A stretch of DNA of 64,000 nucleotides from Rickettsiella endosymbiont of Rhagonycha lignosa (GCF_964031165.1 NZ_OZ035011.1:1230001-1294000), one strand, 5' to 3'; shown: positions 42,139-52,053, counted from the first letter of the stretch. Numbers and translations are program-made. The notes: a model not told the origin generated them from the letters alone.

Positions 42139-42615
42139 ATGCAAAAGAAAAGTATTATTACAGTCGTTTTATTAAGCGGCTTATTAGCAATGTCTACCGT
42201 TATGGCTATGAGCTCAAGCAGGCATATCGCTTGTGTTAAAACTAACCCCCAAGAGATTGCCGCACTATTCGATCGCTGGAACAACTCTCTTAAAACCAGA
42301 AACCCAATTAAAGTTAATGCGAATTATTCGGATAATGCCATATTATTGGCAACCCTATCCAACAAACCCAGAGTAAATAGTGCAGAGCGGATTAACTATT
42401 TTAAAGATTTTTTAACAAAACACCCAGTCGGTAAAATTGATTCACGCACAATAAAAATCGGATGTAATAAAGCTATTGATACAGGTTTATACACATTCAC
42501 ATTGAAAGATGGAAAAAAAGTTCACGCCCGTTATACATTTACGTATCGATGGGATGGACACAAATGGCTGATTTCATCCCATCATTCATCTGTATTGCCC
42601 GAAAAAAAAGAATAA
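42139..42615 (+). CDS. Secreted SnoaL/CaMKII-association-domain-like protein
   Basis: A small exported protein of 158 residues. The signal peptide is MQKKSIITVVLLSGLLAMS with cleavage probably after AMA near residue 24. The mature part looks like a SgcJ/EcaC-type cone fold (NTF2-like superfamily): IAALFDRWNNSLKTRNPIKVNANYSDNA split around 40-68, then GLYTFTLKDGKKVHARYTFTYRW and GHKWLISSHHSS. Family members are small-molecule binders or enzymes of varied, mostly unknown role. A ribosome site AAGGA lies upstream (CCTAAGGATTTTCCTAATG). It stands alone. Confidence 0.7.
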   Translation: MQKKSIITVVLLSGLLAMSTVMAMSSSRHIACVKTNPQEIAALFDRWNNSLKTRNPIKVNANYSDNAILLATLSNKPRVNSAERINYFKDFLTKHPVGKIDSRTIKIGCNKAIDTGLYTFTLKDGKKVHARYTFTYRWDGHKWLISSHHSSVLPEKKE

Positions 42616-42687
42616 CCGTTTTTAAATAAAAATAAAACAGCAGAAAAAAGTTACGGTTGGTATTGATGTATTTAATTTTTAAACAGT

Positions 42688-42772
42688 TGGTGCCGAAAGC
42701 CGGACTCGAACCGGCACAGCTTGCGCCACCGCCCCCTCAAGACGGCGTGTCTACCAATTCCACCATTTCGGC
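42688..42772 (-). tRNA. tRNA-Leu (GAG)
   Basis: An 85-nt class II tRNA with encoded CCA. The acceptor stem GCCGAAA pairs with TTTCGGC. The D-loop contains GGAATTGGTAGAC, and the anticodon loop TTGAGGG gives anticodon GAG (complement at 42736-42738). There is a long variable arm, and the T-arm is CCGGTTCGAGTCCGG. It lies directly after secG, the same order as secG-leuU in E. coli, and is probably cotranscribed with tpiA-secG. Confidence 0.97.
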
Positions 42773-42788
42773 AATAATACGAACAATA

Positions 42789-43187
42789 TTAAGAAAATTC
42801 AGACGGTAGAGGATAGGATTGTTGATGGTCGATATTTGCTTTTCCTGTATTTTTGTTTAAAGATAAATTTTTCTCTGCATTATTAGTTTTATTAACAATG
42901 GATGATGATTGCAGGGCCATGTTGGCTAAATTTTGAATAGGATCCTGTCTAGTGGTATGTCCCGCTAAATATCCTAAACTAAGGCTAGTAACAAAAAATA
43001 ATAATGCGAGTAAACCGGTTAATTTAAGTAAAAAAGAACCTGATCCTTGGCTGCCAAAGACTGTCTGTGAAGCAGCGCTTCCAAAAGTCGCACCTAATTC
43101 AGCACCTTTACCTTGTTGTATTAGAACCAAAGCAATCAATGCTATCGAAATAATAACGTGCATTAAAACTAAAAACTGTTGTAGCAT
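42789..43187 (-). CDS. secG: SecG, protein-export channel subunit
   Basis: A small subunit of the SecYEG channel; 132 residues with two membrane segments (about 4-22 and 50-72). The conserved loop is ALVLIQQGKGAELGATFGS with SQTVFGSQGSGSFL. The C-terminal ~55 residues are a polar Asn/Ser-rich extension. It lies 21 bp after tpiA and before tRNA-Leu, the classic tpiA-secG-tRNA-Leu order. Confidence 0.95.
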   Translation of the reverse strand: MLQQFLVLMHVIISIALIALVLIQQGKGAELGATFGSAASQTVFGSQGSGSFLLKLTGLLALLFFVTSLSLGYLAGHTTRQDPIQNLANMALQSSSIVNKTNNAEKNLSLNKNTGKANIDHQQSYPLPSEFS

Positions 43188-43208
43188 ATTATATAAAAAT
43201 ACAAAAAA

Positions 43209-43982
43209 TTAAACTTTATGGCCTGTTGTTGAAGCAAGTATTTCATAAATGCGGAAAAACTCTGCAGCATCTAACGAAGCGCCGCCAATCAATCCACCGT
43301 CAATATCTGGCATTTGAAACAAAGCTTCAGCATTGCTAGCTTTAATGCTGCCACCATACAGGATAGGTAATTCTTGCGCAAGATCCGAACCCAAAAAATT
43401 AAGTTGTTCACGTAAAAATTGATGTACTTCCTGGGCTTGCTGAGGTTGAGCAGACAATCCTGTACCAATCGCCCAAACGGGCTCGTAAGCGATAATAGCT
43501 TGTTTTAAAACATCACTCCCGTAGTCCACAATTTTTTCTAATTGCGTTTGCAATACAGCATAGGTTTGATTTGCTTCACGCTCAACTAAGGTCTCACCTA
43601 CACAAACGATTGGAGTAAGACCCGTTCTTATGGCTAAGCTAAATTTCTTTGCAATTTGTGCATCTGTTTCCCCATATAATTGGCGTCGTTCTGAATGACC
43701 TAACAATACATATTGACAACCAAATTCACATAACATCGATGCTGATATCTCTCCAGTGTAGGGACCTTCGGGTTCAGCTGCCATATTTTGACCGCCCCAT
43801 TGCAACTTGGTTTTATTCAATAACATCTGGGTTTGATTAAGAAAAACGTAAGACGGACAAACAACTATATTTACATTTGATAGTTCTTTTTGTTCATAAT
43901 CCACAATTTTATTTAATAATTCAGCAACAGAAGTTTTACTTCCGTGCATCTTCCAATTGCCAATGATATATTGCTTACGCAT
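43209..43982 (-). CDS. tpiA: Triosephosphate isomerase
   Basis: Interconverts dihydroxyacetone phosphate and glyceraldehyde-3-phosphate; 257 residues, a TIM barrel. Catalytic motifs: NWKMHGS with the active Lys (residues 10-16), LLGHSERRQ with the active His, AYEPVWAIGTGLSAQP with the catalytic Glu and the flexible loop, and YGGSIKASNAEAL with the phosphate site. It is the first gene of the tpiA-secG-tRNA-Leu cluster; the upstream neighbour is an orphan ending 13 bp before its start. Confidence 0.98.
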   Translation of the reverse strand: MRKQYIIGNWKMHGSKTSVAELLNKIVDYEQKELSNVNIVVCPSYVFLNQTQMLLNKTKLQWGGQNMAAEPEGPYTGEISASMLCEFGCQYVLLGHSERRQLYGETDAQIAKKFSLAIRTGLTPIVCVGETLVEREANQTYAVLQTQLEKIVDYGSDVLKQAIIAYEPVWAIGTGLSAQPQQAQEVHQFLREQLNFLGSDLAQELPILYGGSIKASNAEALFQMPDIDGGLIGGASLDAAEFFRIYEILASTTGHKV

Positions 43983-43995
43983 AATTAGATTCCTC

Positions 43996-45315
43996 TTACC
44001 TATTCATTGTCGAATAGTTAGCGTTTAGTCTAGCATATTCAGGCCTCAGCAGGTCACTGCTTTCATTAAGGGAAATTTCGTCCGCACTATTTATTGAACC
44101 CCGAAAATTAGTATGATTAAAAAAACGACAACGCACTCTAAGCTGCTTAAAGAATTTTATTATTTTGTTACTAGGAAAAAACCGATCTTCTAATTGTTCT
44201 TGTAAATCTTTTAATCTAGCAATGTCCTGGGCCTGTAATTTGCAAAACTCAAACAAATAATCAAAAAATTGTTGTTGTAATTGACGCTTATCTGAAATAG
44301 AAAGCGTTAAATCATTGTTTAATACTGATGGTAAAGTTTCTAATATTAATTCTATTTGATGAAAAGTAAGCCTAGAAAATATTTTATTGCACCATTGCTT
44401 AAAAAAATGGAAAGATTCTATTAAATTACGATGAACTAAGCTAAATTTAAACCTATTAAAAAATATAAAACGTAAAATTATAATGTAACCTTTTGTCTCT
44501 TTTTCAAACAGTATGGTGGATAATTTTTCAGCATTTATTTTTTCAACTATTACATTGATTAAATGGGTATAATGTTTGATTTTAAATTGATTTGAATTTT
44601 CACGTTCAAACACTATCTGTAACCATGTTCCAATGGTACTCCAGATAAAGCTATATCCATTACGTTGTGTCTGAAAAACTAATGTTTCTAAACCAAAATG
44701 GGTGATTGTATCAATTATTTTTTTACAAATTTTACTCAAATAAATAATTTGACTGGAATGCAAACTTTCATAAGCAATCAGATATAACAGTTTGTGAAGG
44801 ATATTAAATCCAGTATTTTCGGTATTTAAAGTTAATTTGCTTATGGTAAGTATACTGGCCTTATCAAAAAACAGCTCTATGCTTGCTGCCATTGCCATAA
44901 TTCTTTTGCTATTTTTATCCGAGATGACAAAATCATCTAATGTAAATTTTATTAGCTCACCAAACATATAATAAACCCAAGTCATTTGCTTGAAATTATT
45001 ATTAAAAAATATCTCTTCGATAGTTTCGACTTCTGTTTGTGACAATAATAAATGCAGCAATTCAAATAGGCGCTTACTTTGATCGACAGTTAGACTTTTA
45101 TTTTTTATAAAAATAAGCATGAACATCGGGATTATGGAAAGTTCAAGCGCATTTTTACTTAACAAAAATTTTTGTATCCAGCTGGATCGAACTTGTTCAA
45201 AGTGCAACTTAATCAAGTTTGGATCAGGAATACAGAGGCAGTAGCCTTTTTTAAAAAGCAAATCAACTAATATTTTCCGCGTGCCTTTTTGATTGTCTAA
45301 TCGACTCAGCAACAT
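43996..45315 (-). CDS. Orphan helical protein
   Basis: Not recognised; 439 residues. The start at 45315 is favoured because AAGGAAG lies just before it; an upstream ATG at 45357 adds 14 residues without a ribosome site. The protein is almost wholly helical, rich in Leu, Phe, Ile and Lys, with short Leu-spaced helices suggestive of a solenoid (HEAT/ARM-like), but no repeat is clear. The tail is polar (SDLLRPEYARLNANYSTMNR). There is no signal peptide or sure membrane segment. With the next orphan it separates tpiA from nadK. Composition fits a Legionellales effector-like accessory gene; that is a guess. Confidence 0.72.
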   Translation of the reverse strand: MLLSRLDNQKGTRKILVDLLFKKGYCLCIPDPNLIKLHFEQVRSSWIQKFLLSKNALELSIIPMFMLIFIKNKSLTVDQSKRLFELLHLLLSQTEVETIEEIFFNNNFKQMTWVYYMFGELIKFTLDDFVISDKNSKRIMAMAASIELFFDKASILTISKLTLNTENTGFNILHKLLYLIAYESLHSSQIIYLSKICKKIIDTITHFGLETLVFQTQRNGYSFIWSTIGTWLQIVFERENSNQFKIKHYTHLINVIVEKINAEKLSTILFEKETKGYIIILRFIFFNRFKFSLVHRNLIESFHFFKQWCNKIFSRLTFHQIELILETLPSVLNNDLTLSISDKRQLQQQFFDYLFEFCKLQAQDIARLKDLQEQLEDRFFPSNKIIKFFKQLRVRCRFFNHTNFRGSINSADEISLNESSDLLRPEYARLNANYSTMNR

Positions 45316-45408
45316 AAACTTCCTTGTTATTTTCGGGGGATATACTAACTTAACCAAATGTTTTTAGCACTAATGCATCAAGAAATCAGATAACAATAAT
45401 TAATAACA

Positions 45409-46671
45409 TTAGTTTATTAAAGATGGGGAACTGCTTTCCAAGCAATTATCTTTAATAAGCTCATTCTCTTGCCGGAATGTAAATAAACTTAAACTCGAAT
45501 TTACCAGTGCACTTATAGAGGAGGTCATAGAAGCAGAATTGCGAGCAGGAATAAAACTAGTTGAAGAAACTATAGTAGTAAATATTCCAATTGGAGCCAT
45601 AGATCCTTCACTCTCGCTATTCTCAATAGACAAAGCTTCTGTTTCGTTTGATTTTCTATTAAAAAGACTATTAACCTTTTGTTTTATTCGGGAAAAAAAA
45701 GTAGCTTCAGTGTTTTCTTCAAATTCTGGATCACTCCATTCTATTGTAATGGCATTGTTTTTGTCTGCTTTAAAAAAGCCGATAGTATTAATCGTTAAAA
45801 ATGTTACAAGTGCTACTCCGCCTGCTATGGCTGCAGCAATATTCAACCCTAGCAGTGGAATGAGAAAAATCCAAAATATTATTCCTGCTCCAAAAGCAGA
45901 GAACAAAGCAAAATCCCACGATTTAAAACAATCTACAAAAAATCGCTTAATATGATGGTTCTGCCATTTGTGTTCTTTTACTTTAACCCCTCTAGACTCA
46001 TGCCATTTTGTTTCTTCTTTTAAATAATTCTCAAGTTTTATACTATTTGCATCTTGTTTAAAACAATCTCGATAAACATGTTGATTACCATGTTTATCTG
46101 TACAAAAGAAATAACACATCCCTCCTTTTATTTCTAAATCTATAGCCAATATAGAAAGCTTTTCTAAGAATTTCGCTTGATTAATGCGTGGCGCCTCATT
46201 GGTTTGTGCTTTTCTAATCTCTTCAATTAAATCTTTCTTCTCCTCCTCAAAAAGATTAAAGAAATCATGTCCGGCTTTTTTTTCTCCTTTTTCGTAAATA
46301 ATAATAAAACCATGATCATCGAGATTAATAATATCGCCTTCTAATTCATTCAGATGCGGAACACGTTTAGCAGTAAATGCTGCTTGAATATTTCTGAAAA
46401 AACCATGTATATGGTTATTATTCGCCGCCCCCATAATCCGAATATCTTTGTTTGCATCATCATGGGAAGTTTTTTTTGGGTCTGAGAAGATATTAGGGTT
46501 GCTGGGTTTTAAAAAATGTACTTTATCATTTCCATCTTTAAAAGGGACTAAAATGGATGTCCCACTGGTATCAAGTTGGTTGTTTATCAACCAATTCTGT
46601 GCTGTTTTTAGATCAGGAAAAACAGTAAGCTCATTGACTTGACTGTCATATTTAGGTGGAGCTATAGGCAT
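45409..46671 (-). CDS. Orphan protein with a C-terminal membrane hairpin
   Basis: Not recognised; 420 residues. Residues 1-240 are soluble and mixed alpha/beta with several HIS/ASN-rich loops (GAANNNHIHGFF near 81-92). Residues about 253-275 and 276-300 are two hydrophobic segments forming a hairpin. The tail (300-420) is polar and Ser/Thr-rich. No signal peptide is present. The hairpin in the C-terminal half resembles effectors that insert into host membranes, as in the 304-residue orphan at 2442, although their sequences are not alike. The ribosome site is weak and the upstream region is very AT-rich without a clear promoter. Confidence 0.72.
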   Translation of the reverse strand: MPIAPPKYDSQVNELTVFPDLKTAQNWLINNQLDTSGTSILVPFKDGNDKVHFLKPSNPNIFSDPKKTSHDDANKDIRIMGAANNNHIHGFFRNIQAAFTAKRVPHLNELEGDIINLDDHGFIIIYEKGEKKAGHDFFNLFEEEKKDLIEEIRKAQTNEAPRINQAKFLEKLSILAIDLEIKGGMCYFFCTDKHGNQHVYRDCFKQDANSIKLENYLKEETKWHESRGVKVKEHKWQNHHIKRFFVDCFKSWDFALFSAFGAGIIFWIFLIPLLGLNIAAAIAGGVALVTFLTINTIGFFKADKNNAITIEWSDPEFEENTEATFFSRIKQKVNSLFNRKSNETEALSIENSESEGSMAPIGIFTTIVSSTSFIPARNSASMTSSISALVNSSLSLFTFRQENELIKDNCLESSSPSLIN

Positions 46672-46805
46672 AAAATTTATTCTTTTTGTTATTATTTTTT
46701 ATTTGCAAAGAATACAAAAAATTATAAAAATTTTCAATAAAAAATATTTATTTATGGGATAGAACGCTATATACAGAAATACAATGAACAATTTTTAAAT
46801 TTTAA

Positions 46806-47705
46806 TTATTTAGTATGATTGTGTTTATGCCAATGTAACTTGGTACGTAATGTTTCATAATAATTATAATCTAAGGGATGAATTAATTTGAGTGCTTTAG
46901 CATTTTTTTGAATGTTAATGTTTGCACCTATAGGCACTGAAATTCGTTCTTGACCATCACAGCTTAACCAAGGGGCAGCGGTACTGTGCGTATCAACATG
47001 AATTACAATGCGACTTTTTGATGAAACCACAATCGGCCTTGCGCTTAGTGTATGTGGAAACATGGGAACAAGTACAATAGCGTCAAGTTGTGGGTATAAA
47101 ATCGGTCCGCCACCAGATAAAGCATAAGCTGTTGATCCGGTCGGTGTTGCCACTATTAAACCATCCGCTTGCTGAGCACAAACAAATTGGTCATCAATCA
47201 TAATAGAAAACTCGATCATACGCGCCACATTGCCTGGCATTAATACTACTTCATTTAAAGCAATCCCTGCTTGCTGCTTATCTAACTGCATAGCTATCGT
47301 GGCATTTAATAAAAAACGATTTTCCTCTTGGTAATTGCCGTTTAATACTTCGCCTATCTTTTTTTCTAAATCTTGGGGATGAATATCGGTAAGAAAGCCG
47401 AGACGACCGCGATTAACGCCTAACACTGGCGTATTATGTTTTACAGCACTATGTGCTGCATTAATAAGACTTCCATCACCTCCTACTACAATCAGCAAAT
47501 CAACTTTTTGTGCTAATTCGTCACGTTTGCATGATGTAAATTGGCGATTTTTAAAACAACGTGCAGTTTCTTCTTCTACCAAAACTTCATAGTGATGGGA
47601 TTGCAAATAATCTAATACAGCGATGAGTGTATCACTGACATCCTTCATTCCTTGCCTACCGATCAAACCGATGGTTGTAAAAATTTTGCTCATAACTTTA
47701 TTCAT
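46806..47705 (-). CDS. nadK: NAD kinase
   Basis: Phosphorylates NAD to NADP; 299 residues. Seen: LLIVVGGDGSLINAAH (the GGDG phosphate motif), VLGVNRGRLGFLTDI, NEVVLMPG, DGLIVATPTGSTAYALSGGGPIL, and the C-terminal ARPIVVSSKSRIVI and WLSCDGQ blocks. Two starts are possible (47705 or 47693); neither has a clear ribosome site, and the second (MSKIFTTIGLIG) fits the family better. It is divergent from grpE, the arrangement found in many gammaproteobacteria. Confidence 0.97.
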   Translation of the reverse strand: MNKVMSKIFTTIGLIGRQGMKDVSDTLIAVLDYLQSHHYEVLVEEETARCFKNRQFTSCKRDELAQKVDLLIVVGGDGSLINAAHSAVKHNTPVLGVNRGRLGFLTDIHPQDLEKKIGEVLNGNYQEENRFLLNATIAMQLDKQQAGIALNEVVLMPGNVARMIEFSIMIDDQFVCAQQADGLIVATPTGSTAYALSGGGPILYPQLDAIVLVPMFPHTLSARPIVVSSKSRIVIHVDTHSTAAPWLSCDGQERISVPIGANINIQKNAKALKLIHPLDYNYYETLRTKLHWHKHNHTK

Positions 47706-47811
47706 ACATTTTTAAGATTGGCGATATCCTGGTCGAAACTATTCAGGTAGTCAACTGGAATACTAGTATAGTAGACCTGATTAAAATTTTTATCCCACTA
47801 AAGTCCAAACT

Positions 47812-47841
47812 CTTGAATCCAAGCATTAGAGTCTCCATTAT
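47812..47841 (+). promoter_or_regulatory. Sigma-32-like heat-shock promoter of grpE
   Basis: CTTGAA (47812-47817), 15 nt, CTCCATTAT (47833-47841). This is close to the sigma-32 consensus CTTGAAA-N13-15-CCCCATNT. It lies about 70 nt before the grpE ATG. Confidence 0.6.
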
Positions 47842-47911
47842 TTATGCATGTGCCTCTATTCTAATATAGAGTAGTTATCTCTTTCTTTAAAAAAATGGGA
47901 GCCTGTCAGAA

Positions 47912-48559
47912 ATGACTGAAAAAGAACCATCTAAAAAATCCACTTGGGAAAAGCTCAACATTGCAGCAAAACAAGATACTTCTAAGTCTCCTAATGAGGA
48001 AAAAGCTGCTTCTGCAGAAAAGGAAAAACCCGATCAGGAGAAACAATTAACTCATCCTTCTTACGAAGCCCTAGAAGCGCAGTTACTGGCGACGGAAAAT
48101 CAACTTAATGACTCTAAAAGCCAGTTAATTAAGCTTGAGGAGCAAAAAATTTATCAACTGGCAGAAATGGACAATATTCAACGCCGCACTAAACGCGACA
48201 TTGAAAATGCCTACAAATTTTCATTAGAAAAATTTATTAAAGAATTACTGCCGGTAAAAGATAGTTTAGAAACGGCTCTCGCACACGCTAAAGCTGAAGA
48301 ACAAGATGCTGCTTTATCAGGAATCCAACTCACGCTTAAACAACTACAAAGCCTATTAGAAAAAAACGGCGTAAAATCGATAGAGCCTGCTGGTCAAGCT
48401 TTCGATTCGCATTTTCATGAAGCAATGCTCGCTGAAGAAAGTGATGAGTTGGCTCCGAATACAATTATCAGGGTACTTCAAAAAGGTTATTTACTTCATG
48501 AAAGACTGATGCGGCCTGCTTTAGTCGTAGTTGCAAAAGCTAAAGAGAAAACTTCATGA
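47912..48559 (+). CDS. grpE: GrpE, DnaK nucleotide exchange factor
   Basis: Releases ADP from DnaK; acts as a dimer; 215 residues. A charged N-terminal tail (~1-50) is followed by a long coiled coil (~52-110, LEAQLLATENQLNDSKSQL...) and a beta-wing domain ending GYLLHERLMRPALVVVAK, the family signature. GGGAG lies before the ATG. It starts the grpE-dnaK-dnaJ chaperone cluster and has a sigma-32-like promoter. Confidence 0.96.
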   Translation: MTEKEPSKKSTWEKLNIAAKQDTSKSPNEEKAASAEKEKPDQEKQLTHPSYEALEAQLLATENQLNDSKSQLIKLEEQKIYQLAEMDNIQRRTKRDIENAYKFSLEKFIKELLPVKDSLETALAHAKAEEQDAALSGIQLTLKQLQSLLEKNGVKSIEPAGQAFDSHFHEAMLAEESDELAPNTIIRVLQKGYLLHERLMRPALVVVAKAKEKTS

Positions 48560-48567
48560 TCCTGTAT

Positions 48568-48594
48568 CTTGAAAATTAAACTTCCTAACCCAAT
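48568..48594 (+). promoter_or_regulatory. Sigma-32-like promoter of dnaK
   Basis: CTTGAAA (48568-48574), 12-13 nt, ACCCAATT (48587-48594). This is near the sigma-32 consensus. It lies about 85 nt before the dnaK ATG, so dnaK can be induced apart from grpE. Confidence 0.5.
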
Positions 48595-48684
48595 TTTAGT
48601 AGGAGTTGTTAATTTTCAATCAACCAATCATTTTCAACTCTATTGATACCAGTAAAGAATGAGCTACTTAACGCGGAGAAATTT

Positions 48685-50664
48685 ATGGCAAGTGCACAAC
48701 CAAGAAACACTATAATCGGCATCGATTTGGGTACTACCAACTCGTGTATGGCCATCATGGAAGGCGGTAAACCAAAAGTAATCGACAACAAAGAAGGACG
48801 GAGAACGACTCCCTCTATTATTAGTTTTGACCATAACGAGATTAAAGTAGGTGAAGTGGCAAAACGTCAGTCTGTCACCAAACCTGCAGAAACCATTTAT
48901 GCAGTAAAACGTTTAATAGGTCGGAAATACGAAGATGATGCCGTACAAAAAGATATCAAGATGGTTCCCTATAAAATCGTTCCTGCTAAAAATGGAGATG
49001 CTTGGGTAGAAGTCAACGGTAAAAAATTATCGCCTCAGGAAGTTTCTGCGCAAATTTTAATGAAATTAAAAAGAGACGCTGAAGCTTATTTAGGATATGA
49101 AGTAAAAGAAGCGGTTATTACTGTACCCGCCTATTTTAACGATTCACAACGCCAAGCAACCAAAGATGCCGGTCGCATCGCAGGACTTGAAGTTAAACGA
49201 ATTATCAACGAACCCACTGCTGCAGCGCTTGCCTATGGACTCGACAAAAAACGTGGCGACTCTACAGTAGCCGTTTATGACTTAGGTGGTGGTACTTTCG
49301 ATATTTCTATTATCGAAATCGCTGAAATCGATGGTGAACATCAATTTGAAGTGCTCGCTACCAATGGCGATACCTTTCTCGGCGGTGAAGATTTTGATCT
49401 ACGTGTTATTAATTATTTGGCAGACGAATTTAAAAAGGATCAAGGTATTGATTTACATAACGATCCGCTTGCGTTACAACGTTTAAAAGAAGCCGCTGAA
49501 AAAGCGAAAATTGAACTCTCTTCAGCCCAAGAAACAGATATCAATCTTCCTTATATTACAGCTGACAGCACGGGTCCTAAACATCTACAGATTAAATTAA
49601 CTCGAGCTAAACTTGAGTCACTGGTAGAAGACTTGATTACACGTACCATTGAACCCTGCAAAAAAGCCATTAAAGATGCCAAGATTTCTCTCGACAAAAT
49701 ATCGCAAGTTATCTTGGTTGGTGGGCAAACGCGTATGCCGAAAGTACAAGAAGTCGTTAAAGCTTATTTCGGAAAAGACGCTCGTCACGACGTTAACCCG
49801 GATGAAGCAGTCGCTATTGGTGCTGCTATTCAAGGTGGTGTATTAGCAGGTGATGTCAAGGATGTCTTATTACTCGATGTAACTCCACTTTCACTAGGAA
49901 TAGAAACCCTAGGTGGAGTAATGACTAAATTGATCGACAGGAACACTACGATACCCACAAAGAAAAGCCAAGTGTTTTCAACCGCTGAAGATAACCAACC
50001 TGCAGTTACGATTCATGTACTGCAAGGAGAACGTGAGATGGCTTCGGCGAATAAAACATTAGGTCGTTTTGATCTCGCTGACATTCCACCTGGTCCACGT
50101 GGGACACCACAGATCGAAGTAACCTTTGACATTGATGCGAATGGTATTATCAACGTATCCGCTAAAAATAAAACCACCGGAAAAGAACAAAAGATTGTGA
50201 TTAAATCCGGTAGTGGTTTATCTGAAGCAGAAATTCAACAAATGATTAAAGATGCTGAAGTACACGCTGATGACGATCGTAAATTCCACGAACTCATCCA
50301 GACCCGTAATCAAGCGGATAGTTTGATCCATAGTACAAGCAAAGCCATAACCGATGCCGGTGATAAAATCAATGCGGACGAAAAAGCTCAATTAGAAAAT
50401 TCTATAAATGCATTAAAAGAAGCGCTGAAAGGGACTGATAAAGAAGACATTGAATCTAAGCTTAAAGAGCTTACTGAGATTTCTGGCAAAATGTCTGATC
50501 GCCTTTACGCACAACCAGAGGCTGGAGCGACCGATGCTGGAAGTCAAACGGAAACTGCTCAGGAAAGTGCTAAAGACAACAAAGACGACGTTGTTGATGC
50601 GGTATTCGAAGAAGTGAAAGATAAAGACAAGGATAAAAAAGATAACGATAAGGACAAAGAATAA
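48685..50664 (+). CDS. dnaK: Hsp70 chaperone DnaK
   Basis: The main ATP-driven folding chaperone; 659 residues from the start at 48685. There GCGGAGAA precedes the ATG and the product begins as DnaK does; the ATG at 48643 adds 14 extraneous residues. ATPase motifs: [41 protein letters not shown]. Peptide-binding region: [17 protein letters not shown] and the lid helices. The C-terminus is unusually charged ([18 protein letters not shown]) in place of the common EEVKK end, making it about 20 residues longer than the E. coli protein. Confidence 0.98.
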   Translation: MASAQPRNTIIGIDLGTTNSCMAIMEGGKPKVIDNKEGRRTTPSIISFDHNEIKVGEVAKRQSVTKPAETIYAVKRLIGRKYEDDAVQKDIKMVPYKIVPAKNGDAWVEVNGKKLSPQEVSAQILMKLKRDAEAYLGYEVKEAVITVPAYFNDSQRQATKDAGRIAGLEVKRIINEPTAAALAYGLDKKRGDSTVAVYDLGGGTFDISIIEIAEIDGEHQFEVLATNGDTFLGGEDFDLRVINYLADEFKKDQGIDLHNDPLALQRLKEAAEKAKIELSSAQETDINLPYITADSTGPKHLQIKLTRAKLESLVEDLITRTIEPCKKAIKDAKISLDKISQVILVGGQTRMPKVQEVVKAYFGKDARHDVNPDEAVAIGAAIQGGVLAGDVKDVLLLDVTPLSLGIETLGGVMTKLIDRNTTIPTKKSQVFSTAEDNQPAVTIHVLQGEREMASANKTLGRFDLADIPPGPRGTPQIEVTFDIDANGIINVSAKNKTTGKEQKIVIKSGSGLSEAEIQQMIKDAEVHADDDRKFHELIQTRNQADSLIHSTSKAITDAGDKINADEKAQLENSINALKEALKGTDKEDIESKLKELTEISGKMSDRLYAQPEAGATDAGSQTETAQESAKDNKDDVVDAVFEEVKDKDKDKKDNDKDKE

Positions 50665-50675
50665 GCATTCGCCTT

Positions 50676-50710
50676 CTAGTTACTAGCTGGAGACTGCAGC
50701 CAGTAACTAG
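50676..50710. terminator. Long hairpin after dnaK
   Basis: CTAGTTACTAGCTG pairs with CAGCCAGTAACTAG (14 bp, one mismatch) around a 7-nt loop. It lacks a T-run, so it is more likely an attenuator, processing site or mRNA stabiliser between dnaK and dnaJ than a simple terminator. Confidence 0.55.
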
Positions 50711-50747
50711 ATCGTAACATCTATATCCATTAAAAATTAAAAATCTC

Positions 50748-50785
50748 AAAATCCCTTGTTATGTAATTTATTCGCAGGGGATTTT
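50748..50785. terminator. Second hairpin before dnaJ
   Basis: AAAATCCCTTG pairs with CAGGGGATTTT (one G-T pair) around a 16-nt loop and ends in TTTTCT, 20 bp before the dnaJ ATG. It has terminator form, so it could partly end dnaK transcription or modulate dnaJ translation. Confidence 0.5.
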
Positions 50786-50805
50786 CTATCTTTGGTTCTC
50801 TACTT

Positions 50806-51957
50806 ATGGCAAAAAAAACTGATTATTACGAAACACTGGGTGTGTCACGCAACGCAGATGAGAACGAACTAAAAAAAGCTTATCGCAAGTTAGCGATGAA
50901 ATATCATCCTGATAAACATCATTCTGCTGAAGGCAAATCAGCAAAAGATGCTGAAGAAAAATTCAAAGAAATCAGTGAAGCCTACGAAGTGTTATCAGAC
51001 CCTAATAAACGTGCCGCTTATAATCAATTTGGTCATGCTGGTGTAGATGCTGCCGGCATGGGTGGCGCACAAGGGGCACATGGATTTAACTTTAATGATG
51101 TTTTTGGTGATATCGGTGATGTCTTCGGTAATATTTTTGGTAACCGTGGTGGTCCACAACAAAGCCAGCGTGCACAACGTGGTGCCGATTTACGTTATAC
51201 CTTAGAATTGGATCTAGAATCCGCGATTCATGGTACAACCGTACAAATTCGTATTCCACGTCTTGTGACCTGTAAAAGCTGCCAAGGATCGGGGGCACGT
51301 AAAGGGACTAAACCCGTTATTTGCAAGACCTGTGAAGGGCAAGGACAAGTTCGCATTCAACAAGGTTTTTTCACCATTCAACAAACCTGTCCTGAATGTC
51401 ACGGTGAAGGTCGTATTATTACTGATCCTTGTCCAGAGTGTCGTGGACAAGGTCAAATTCAAGAAACTAAGACTTTATCCGTGAAAATTCCAGCCGGTAT
51501 AGACGAAGGCAATCGCATTCGTTTAACCGGCGAAGGTGAAGCCGGTAGTCGTGGCGCACCTGCTGGTGATCTCTATGTACAAATTCATCTAAAACCACAT
51601 CCTTTATTTAAACGTGAAGGTAATCACTTGTATTGCGATGTTCCTATTAACTTAACGCTTGCGCTATTAGGTGGCGATATACAAATTCCCACTTTAACTG
51701 GGGTGGTAAACTTACATATACCACCCGAAACCCAAAGCGGAAAAGTATTACGTTTACGGGGGAAAGGAGTTCCTGGACGCCCTGGAGCAACAGGCGATCT
51801 TCTTTGTCGTGTTTTTGTAGAAACACCGGTTAATCTGAACAAAGCACAGAAAGAGCTGGTCATTGCGCTTGAAAAAGAATTACAAAATGGTAATCACTAC
51901 CCTAAAGCCGGTTTATGGTTTGAAAGTGTCAGGAAATTTTTCAGTAAGCAAAACTGA
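50806..51957 (+). CDS. dnaJ: DnaJ co-chaperone
   Basis: Type I Hsp40, stimulates DnaK ATPase; 383 residues. The J domain at 1-75 has the HPD triad in KYHPDKH. A Gly/Phe-rich stretch (about 80-125) follows. Four zinc-finger repeats are present: [27 protein letters not shown] and CPECRGQGQ. The C-terminal substrate-binding domains follow. All functional elements are intact. It follows dnaK by 141 bp with two hairpins between them. Confidence 0.98.
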   Translation: MAKKTDYYETLGVSRNADENELKKAYRKLAMKYHPDKHHSAEGKSAKDAEEKFKEISEAYEVLSDPNKRAAYNQFGHAGVDAAGMGGAQGAHGFNFNDVFGDIGDVFGNIFGNRGGPQQSQRAQRGADLRYTLELDLESAIHGTTVQIRIPRLVTCKSCQGSGARKGTKPVICKTCEGQGQVRIQQGFFTIQQTCPECHGEGRIITDPCPECRGQGQIQETKTLSVKIPAGIDEGNRIRLTGEGEAGSRGAPAGDLYVQIHLKPHPLFKREGNHLYCDVPINLTLALLGGDIQIPTLTGVVNLHIPPETQSGKVLRLRGKGVPGRPGATGDLLCRVFVETPVNLNKAQKELVIALEKELQNGNHYPKAGLWFESVRKFFSKQN

Positions 51958-52053
51958 AACTCGAAAAATTGAATTAAAAAAGGTATGATCGGACAATCAA
52001 AGACTCAGTATGGACGCTGAAGAAAGATCTAATAAGCAAGCTAGAGAGAAATC

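Noticed and set aside
46672-46805. PmrA-like box before the 420-residue orphan
   Set aside because: TTAA repeats are present in the AT-rich gap, but at 7-bp spacing, not 11.
48643-48684. ATG at 48643 as start of dnaK
   Set aside because: The ATG at 48685 has GGAG in place and gives a standard DnaK N-terminus.
51092-51863. Minus-strand open frames within dnaJ
   Set aside because: Shadows of the zinc-finger and G/F regions; dnaJ is intact on the other strand.
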